DNA from: Bacillota bacterium
Lineage (GTDB): Bacteria; Bacillota; Clostridia; Tissierellales; Peptoniphilaceae
DNA length: 10,629 nt
Reading direction: 5' to 3'
Assembly (NCBI GenBank): GCA_023393715.1
Contig: JAEXCD010000001.1
Coordinates: 1 to 10,629, forward strand
The notes under the pieces are model-generated. The model was not told the origin of the DNA. It ran no database searches and saw only the letters and a list, made by a program, of their open reading frames with translations. The translations under genes were made by a program, and so were the position numbers. Shown one piece after another: positions 8,201-10,629 of this stretch; the stretch's first letter is position 1; the number at the start of each line of letters is the position of its first letter.

Positions 8201-8271
8201 ACGGCGACCATACCGCGGTTTCCCGCCACTTTTCGCATCGCTTCACGCAGCCCTCGAAGCATTTTTCTCAT
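5203..8271 (-). CDS. DUF5702 family large exported protein of a Tad-type pilus locus
   Basis: 1022 aa, the largest gene here. The N-terminus has a basic leader ending in NRG at 18-20 and a hydrophobic helix (about 21-41). It continues into the DUF5702-like stretch with EFARID and, near 64-81, ALSAYDETLFQEYGLL. Other family-like blocks are ELEYILFGD (620-628) with a downstream helical pair rich in Ala and Leu (about 660-700), AAGESALDVRDLL (691-703), and a C-terminal YEDYVLLLLFLKI segment (933-945) followed by SRMGRVI. In between are coiled-coil-like regions (about 165-200, 290-340, 725-910), a tandem 10-residue repeat (251-280) and a CxxCxxC motif (583-589). The start has GAGGTGA four bases upstream and follows the previous stop by eight bases. 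Such proteins occur beside Flp/TadE genes and resemble TadG in position. A surface or pilus-tip role is inferred; the molecular function is unknown. Confidence 0.85.
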   Translation of the reverse strand: MRKMLRGLREAMRKVAGNRGMVAVFFAAVCLLGFVSSAVLMEFARIDILNANVLEALQLGSHSALSAYDETLFQEYGLLAAEQTTSELRGRRAFQETLEGASGRNGTFVRSAAVQLQAERPDGTGLHYPAELNEQIQTAMEWRLPKLVLDSLLAKWQSFQAMTPAVGILKAKLSYEEGLERIQQRISRVDDELDALSENVPAPKGAKEQTASAPSTNDTSMNWGGAADLSSILRQMSESLFRCYTFCISNGQGEDVSSNSGQGKGASSEGGQSEGAESVSAWGAPSGERRMRAEKSFQEAKEQYLDTEQALAGQIEKGERLLASLSAIQDAVDGVDESYREWGARLSEMPEGDVQASLSGDYLATKKPIRKSDLDTFLREGERVVERLRIQQKKWKGMVWHDISWRELSFDKWWSTLKEEGAFEKGRVRLSADDFLAHLFDAGEELSWCEGLPFSEEALAMQRAMRFTSQTKRQGLGEFVDAWNQRRARKADIKNASKHQQASMGNIADYGLNPKQQQRFEEALFRSAAGAGEDNGTGAVGIGAEASFNSRTLSRLEQTTELLTPPALSAMKPLDQGRLLTYCMGCFGCRLTAYRAEHDPKQRLSLLGASRLSHSFTEGELEYILFGDPQLARNWRTAEVQIGLIRMLANTIYAFSSATLRRQCALAAFALAGWTGFGVPILQSSLLLLLAAGESALDVRDLLAGRRVPILKNASNWRFSLSGIRPLAESIVSDLFDRAENEVTAGIEAAGELAVEGGEQMISSLSAFVADTIRNPIDQMVQELMQTMSPVSIEEIENHIDQTLSALQQSVGDGVGGRIRREAISRLQSNQSVLAQQIASLMEQRAGAHGVTASLTKQCQEQVEQWLSPILQESMGEVVSLGDEWEEKLHAIRQSGESAVQGAVGRWLDGFQRQMGSGETAAISTASALSMCYEDYVLLLLFLKIQTAGGLGMTLSRMGRVIHTQVQPLDLTEAVTELSWKAEVKPTLLMSQSVRTDSFFPGFLPGEWVIQKKWREGYCVAK
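7432..7521 (-). repeat. Three imperfect 30-bp tandem repeats coding a Gly/Ser/Glu decapeptide
   Basis: On the minus strand, codons 251-280 of the DUF5702 gene fall into three 30-base units (7521-7492, 7491-7462, 7461-7432). They encode GQGEDVSSNS, GQGKGASSEG and GQSEGAESVS. Each unit begins with a Gly-Gln pair (GGG or GGA, then CAG). The peptide is polar and probably a flexible surface linker. Such arrays can vary in copy number without a frameshift. Confidence 0.75.
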
Positions 8272-8279
8272 ATGTCACC

Positions 8280-8786
8280 TCACCGATCCTGAAAAAGCCA
8301 TTGCTGAAGGCACTGGAGATGGACGATCTGTCCTGCACTGTCCATCCATCTCGACTGCACCGCAAAGGCGAGTGCCAGTCCTCCCCCGGAAAGAACCCGC
8401 TCGTTCGCCCAGCCAAACCGCCGATCCGCCGCCGCGGTAACTTTCGGAAAAAGCCAGCCGCTCTTTTTGATTTGTACCTGCTCCTCCGATTGCGCAAATA
8501 AAGCGAAGCTCAGTACATGGCTCAATTCTCCGGTTAGACTCTCCGGTTTCAGAAAGACCGGCTCTGAATGCGAGCGCGTGACAAGTCTCCTTGCGACACT
8601 CTCGCGGTGGAGTAATTGCCAAAACACAATAGCGAGAAACAGGCAGAGCAAGACCGCGAAGAAGGCCATCGGTAAAAGCAGACTCTCTTCGAAAAAAGCA
8701 ACGCCGCCCCGTTCGCCGCGAAGACCGCTTGCCCGTCTGTCGAATCTCCGGGACTTTTGCACAATCGCCTCACTGTACGACCTCAT
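8280..8786 (-). CDS. TadE/TadF-like pseudopilin
   Basis: 168 aa. A basic leader (residues 1-27, ending GLRGERG) is followed by GVAFFEESLLLP and a long hydrophobic helix (about 36-58). Cleavage after Gly28 would put Glu33 at +5, matching the class III prepilin pattern of TadE/TadF minor pilins. The remaining ~110 residues are a small exported domain without a motif I recognise. The start ATG overlaps the stop of the Flp1-like gene as ATGA, so translation is probably coupled; no strong ribosome binding site is visible. It is followed at eight bases by the DUF5702 gene. Likely a minor pilin of the Tad apparatus. I cannot choose between TadE and TadF names. Confidence 0.75.
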   Translation of the reverse strand: MRSYSEAIVQKSRRFDRRASGLRGERGGVAFFEESLLLPMAFFAVLLCLFLAIVFWQLLHRESVARRLVTRSHSEPVFLKPESLTGELSHVLSFALFAQSEEQVQIKKSGWLFPKVTAAADRRFGWANERVLSGGGLALAFAVQSRWMDSAGQIVHLQCLQQWLFQDR

Positions 8787-8935
8787 ATTCTGAGCGCCTC
8801 TTGCTTAATTTTGTCTAAAAGCTCGCTCAGAAGCGCCGTAAGGCTTTCGCGGAAAATGGCCGCTAAGGCAAGCACCACCAGCAAAATGAGTACGATGGCC
8901 ACCATGTTGACCTCGCCCCGTTCCCCGCTCAGACC
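8705..8935 (-). repeat. Pair of 22-bp near-identical segments coding the pre-helix GL(R/S)GERG motif
   Basis: Segments 8914-8935 and 8705-8726 match at 19 of 22 bases in the same orientation and frame. They encode GLSGERG in the Flp1-like pilin and GLRGERG in the following pseudopilin, in each case just before the membrane helix. The similarity is confined to this leader segment as far as I can see. It could reflect descent of one leader from the other, or constraint from a shared prepilin peptidase and membrane insertion. Confidence 0.6.
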
Positions 8936-9091
8936 CTCTCTCAGCTTTCGCCTGAAAACCGCCCAAAAGGATCGAAAACCCGAGCAGGAGATCGAACGGA
9001 TGCGAACCATCCGCTTCCAATCCTGCTTCTCATACGGACTTCGCGCTCGCTTACCCAGCCGCCGCCATTCCCGCTTTCTTATACAGCTCAT
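8783..9091 (-). CDS. Flp1-like type IVb pilin with a long basic leader
   Basis: 102 aa, the likely major pilin subunit. The C-terminal half has the Flp1-like pattern: GERGEVN, a hydrophobic helix (about residues 63-79), then FRESLTALLSELLDKIKQ. The helix followed by a short amphipathic tail ending in a DKI-type motif is typical of the Firmicutes Flp1 group. The first ~52 residues carry about 18 Arg or Lys, much longer than an ordinary prepilin leader. I chose ATG 9091 because GGAGG (9101-9097) lies five bases upstream; the adjacent ATG at 9094 is equally readable, and an internal ATG at codon 28 would give a more usual 75-residue prepilin but has only a weak GGAAG site. There is no Glu at +5 after Gly59. 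The gene starts 11 bases after the TadC stop and ends in an ATGA overlap with the next gene. Confidence 0.8.
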   Translation of the reverse strand: MSCIRKREWRRLGKRARSPYEKQDWKRMVRIRSISCSGFRSFWAVFRRKLREGLSGERGEVNMVAIVLILLVVLALAAIFRESLTALLSELLDKIKQEALRI

Positions 9092-9102
9092 CATAACCTC
9101 CC

Positions 9103-9945
9103 TCAAATACCAAATGATTGCCCGAGCAAGGGCACTAAGACCAACAGCAGAATGGCCGAAAAAATCAAAAGACTCGGAAAAACCATCTGCTGCGCCGCCC
9201 TCTCGGCTTCCTGCTGCATCGCGCGCCGACAGGCATCCATGGCCTCCTTTCGCACCCGAACCAGCGCGGTACACAGCTGTGCACCGCCATACTCCGTATT
9301 TTGCGCCAGGGCAGAGCTCACCTCCCGGAATAACGGCTCGTGCAGCCCCTGTCCGAATCGACGGTATGCCTCGGCCGTCGGCGTTCCTTCCCATCGGAGG
9401 TGCAGCACGGCCCGCATTTCGTCAAAAATCTCTCCCTCCTGTGAAAAAGCGGTCGTCCTCCACCCCTCCTCCAAAACGCCGCCCGCCTGAAGAAACAGCA
9501 GGAGCTGCGTAAGCATCTGGGGTAAGCCCTGAATCATCTTCGCTTTCTTCCGCCTCGCAGCGCATTTCATATTCCACGACCGCTCCAGCTCCCACAGCGC
9601 GCCGAACGCCACAAAGGCGGCGCCCCACAGCGGATGCAGCATCCACCCGATTGGCGCGAGCCCTAAAACACACACCAGATCTCGGCGCCCCTTTGCCGCC
9701 CATCTCGTCAATGCGTACGGTCCTTCCTCTGCTCCCTCCAAAATCTGCATCTGACGGTACAACGCGCTGCGCTTCACATCGTGTGCCGACCACCGCTCAA
9801 TGGCCATCCACTCCAGGCCCAGGAACAAAAGCGTGCCATGAGTGGGGGTGTTTTGCCGCGCCTGCGCGCTGTAGTGCCGATAGCCTCTTTGATAAAACCA
9901 GAGCCACGCGATGAGACCGATGCCGCCTACTACCAGCCTCATCAT
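9103..9945 (-). CDS. tadC: TadC-like inner-membrane platform protein (T2SS-F domain)
   Basis: 280 aa. TadC pairs with TadB to form the inner-membrane platform on which the TadA ATPase drives pilin assembly. Membrane segments are visible near residues 4-18, 90-118 (a helical pair) and 255-274. Between them (about 140-250) lies a T2SS-F-type cytoplasmic helical domain with LPQMLTQLLLFLQAGGVLEEGW, a family-typical core with LxAGxxLxxA character, and a later LAQNTEYGGAQL segment. I chose ATG 9945, which overlaps the stop of the upstream TadB-like gene as ATGA and has GGGAG close upstream. An in-frame ATG at 10035 would give 94 bases of overlap and is unlikely. The assignment to TadC rather than TadB follows from gene order (tadB then tadC) and is otherwise interchangeable. 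Confidence 0.9.
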   Translation of the reverse strand: MMRLVVGGIGLIAWLWFYQRGYRHYSAQARQNTPTHGTLLFLGLEWMAIERWSAHDVKRSALYRQMQILEGAEEGPYALTRWAAKGRRDLVCVLGLAPIGWMLHPLWGAAFVAFGALWELERSWNMKCAARRKKAKMIQGLPQMLTQLLLFLQAGGVLEEGWRTTAFSQEGEIFDEMRAVLHLRWEGTPTAEAYRRFGQGLHEPLFREVSSALAQNTEYGGAQLCTALVRVRKEAMDACRRAMQQEAERAAQQMVFPSLLIFSAILLLVLVPLLGQSFGI

Positions 9946-10629
9946 GCTCTCCCGAGCTCGTTTGCCGCGGCGCTCGAACCGTTCCCGATAATGGAAGCGC
10001 TCCATCGCCACGCCGTCCAAAAGAGCAGCAGACAAAACAGGCGCACGGCGACATCGAGCAGGCTGAGCGAGTCTCCCTGAATGCCGAAAAGGCGCATGGC
10101 GGTGATCAACACGATGGGCATGAAAAATAGAAGCCGCTGTTCCCGGCGCATGCCCGCGAGATGAAGTGCACGTTCCTTCTCCAGATCCCGCTGCTCCTGG
10201 AGGATTACATGATACGTTTCGGCGAGCTTCATCATGTTTGCTCCGCGGCCGAGTGCAAAGGAAAGTCCCTGAAAGAAACAGGAAACCGTCTGATCCGTGA
10301 TCTCTTCGGCAATGCCGTTTAACGCCTCCCCGATGCCGATTCCCTGCCGCACACTCAAAGCAAAACGGTCCAGCGCCGCAACGACCGGCCCCTCCGTTCC
10401 CTCGGTGAGACGCGTCTCCTCCTTAGAATCGGAAATGGCGTTCAGCACGTTCTTGCCCGCTGCCATATTGGCGGTAAAGCAGTCTAAAAACAGACTGAAT
10501 TCCTCCTGCGTCTTCCGCTGAAGCTGTGTGCTTTTCTGCCGCGCGACATATTTCAGCAATCCGATTGCGCCGAAAGCGGCGAACAAAACGGAAAAAGACA
10601 GCTTTGGCAAATAGAGCCATCCGATGAGC
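9942..10629 (-). CDS. tadB: TadB-like inner-membrane platform protein (T2SS-F domain), N-terminus beyond right edge
   Basis: The reading frame is open to the right edge, so the start is outside the window; 228 residues are visible against roughly 280-320 for the family. The visible part begins with a hydrophobic segment (GWLYLPKLSF and on). A T2SS-F-type helical domain follows with FTANMAAGKNVLNAI, GIGIGEALNGIAEEI and GLSFALGRGANMMKLAETY. The C-terminus has two membrane helices around LLFFMPIVLITAM and VRLFCLLLFWTAW. The protein partners TadC in the inner membrane. Its stop overlaps the tadC start as ATGA. TadA would be expected directly upstream, outside the window. Confidence 0.85.
   Translation of the reverse strand, partial: LIGWLYLPKLSFSVLFAAFGAIGLLKYVARQKSTQLQRKTQEEFSLFLDCFTANMAAGKNVLNAISDSKEETRLTEGTEGPVVAALDRFALSVRQGIGIGEALNGIAEEITDQTVSCFFQGLSFALGRGANMMKLAETYHVILQEQRDLEKERALHLAGMRREQRLLFFMPIVLITAMRLFGIQGDSLSLLDVAVRLFCLLLFWTAWRWSASIIGNGSSAAANELGRA

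Noticed and set aside
9092..9394. Long N-terminal extension of the Flp1-like frame up to ATG 9394
   Set aside because: The extra 100 residues lie inside tadC, are glycine-rich and look like an out-of-frame shadow; the GGAGG site points to 9091 or 9094.
9946..10035. Upstream start for the TadC-like gene at ATG 10035
   Set aside because: It would overlap tadB by 94 bases, whereas ATG 9945 gives an ATGA overlap, a nearby GGGAG and a family-typical N-terminal helix.
1..10629. CRISPR array, tRNA, rRNA, insertion sequence or phage genes
   Set aside because: No regularly spaced repeats, cloverleaf-like stretches, transposase frames or terminal inverted repeats were seen.

Overview
The window looks like Firmicutes DNA, most likely a Clostridia-type genome with moderately high GC. 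Three things support this. Strong GGAGG ribosome binding sites precede several genes. The aspartate-ammonia ligase is bacterial AsnA. The long minus-strand operon carries families (Flp1-like pilin, DUF5702, DUF6382) that I associate with the Tad-type pilus loci of Clostridia. The species cannot be named from the sequence.

Layout: positions 1-209 (minus) hold the start of a small membrane protein that runs off the left edge and resembles the HdeD/DUF308 group. An AT-rich intergenic stretch (210-340) carries two back-to-back promoters, one for this gene and one for asnA (341-1357, plus). The asnA gene ends in tandem stop codons, and its intrinsic terminator (1441-1476) lies inside the 3' end of the convergent gene.

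From 1425 to the right edge everything is one minus-strand gene array with no gap larger than 13 nt. In transcription order it reads: TadB-like inner-membrane protein (cut by the right edge), TadC-like inner-membrane protein, Flp1-like pilin with a long basic leader, TadE/TadF-like pseudopilin, a 1022-aa DUF5702 protein, a lipoprotein, a second TadE-like pseudopilin, a membrane-anchored protein with helical-repeat-like and WG-like regions, and a DUF6382 protein without its usual FHA domain. Three junctions are ATGA overlaps and one is an unusual 59-nt overlap.

The genes fit together as the distal half of a Tad (tight adherence) type IVb pilus or secretion locus. TadB and TadC form the inner-membrane platform. 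Flp1 is the likely major pilin. The two TadE-like proteins and the DUF5702 protein are likely minor pilins or surface components, entering the membrane by a short basic leader with a Gly just before the hydrophobic segment. The ATPase TadA, the localisation factor TadZ, CpaB and the prepilin peptidase are not in the window; the first three would be expected beyond the right edge. The lipoprotein, the WG-like protein and the FHA-less DUF6382 protein are the least understood parts and the best candidates for undescribed accessory functions.
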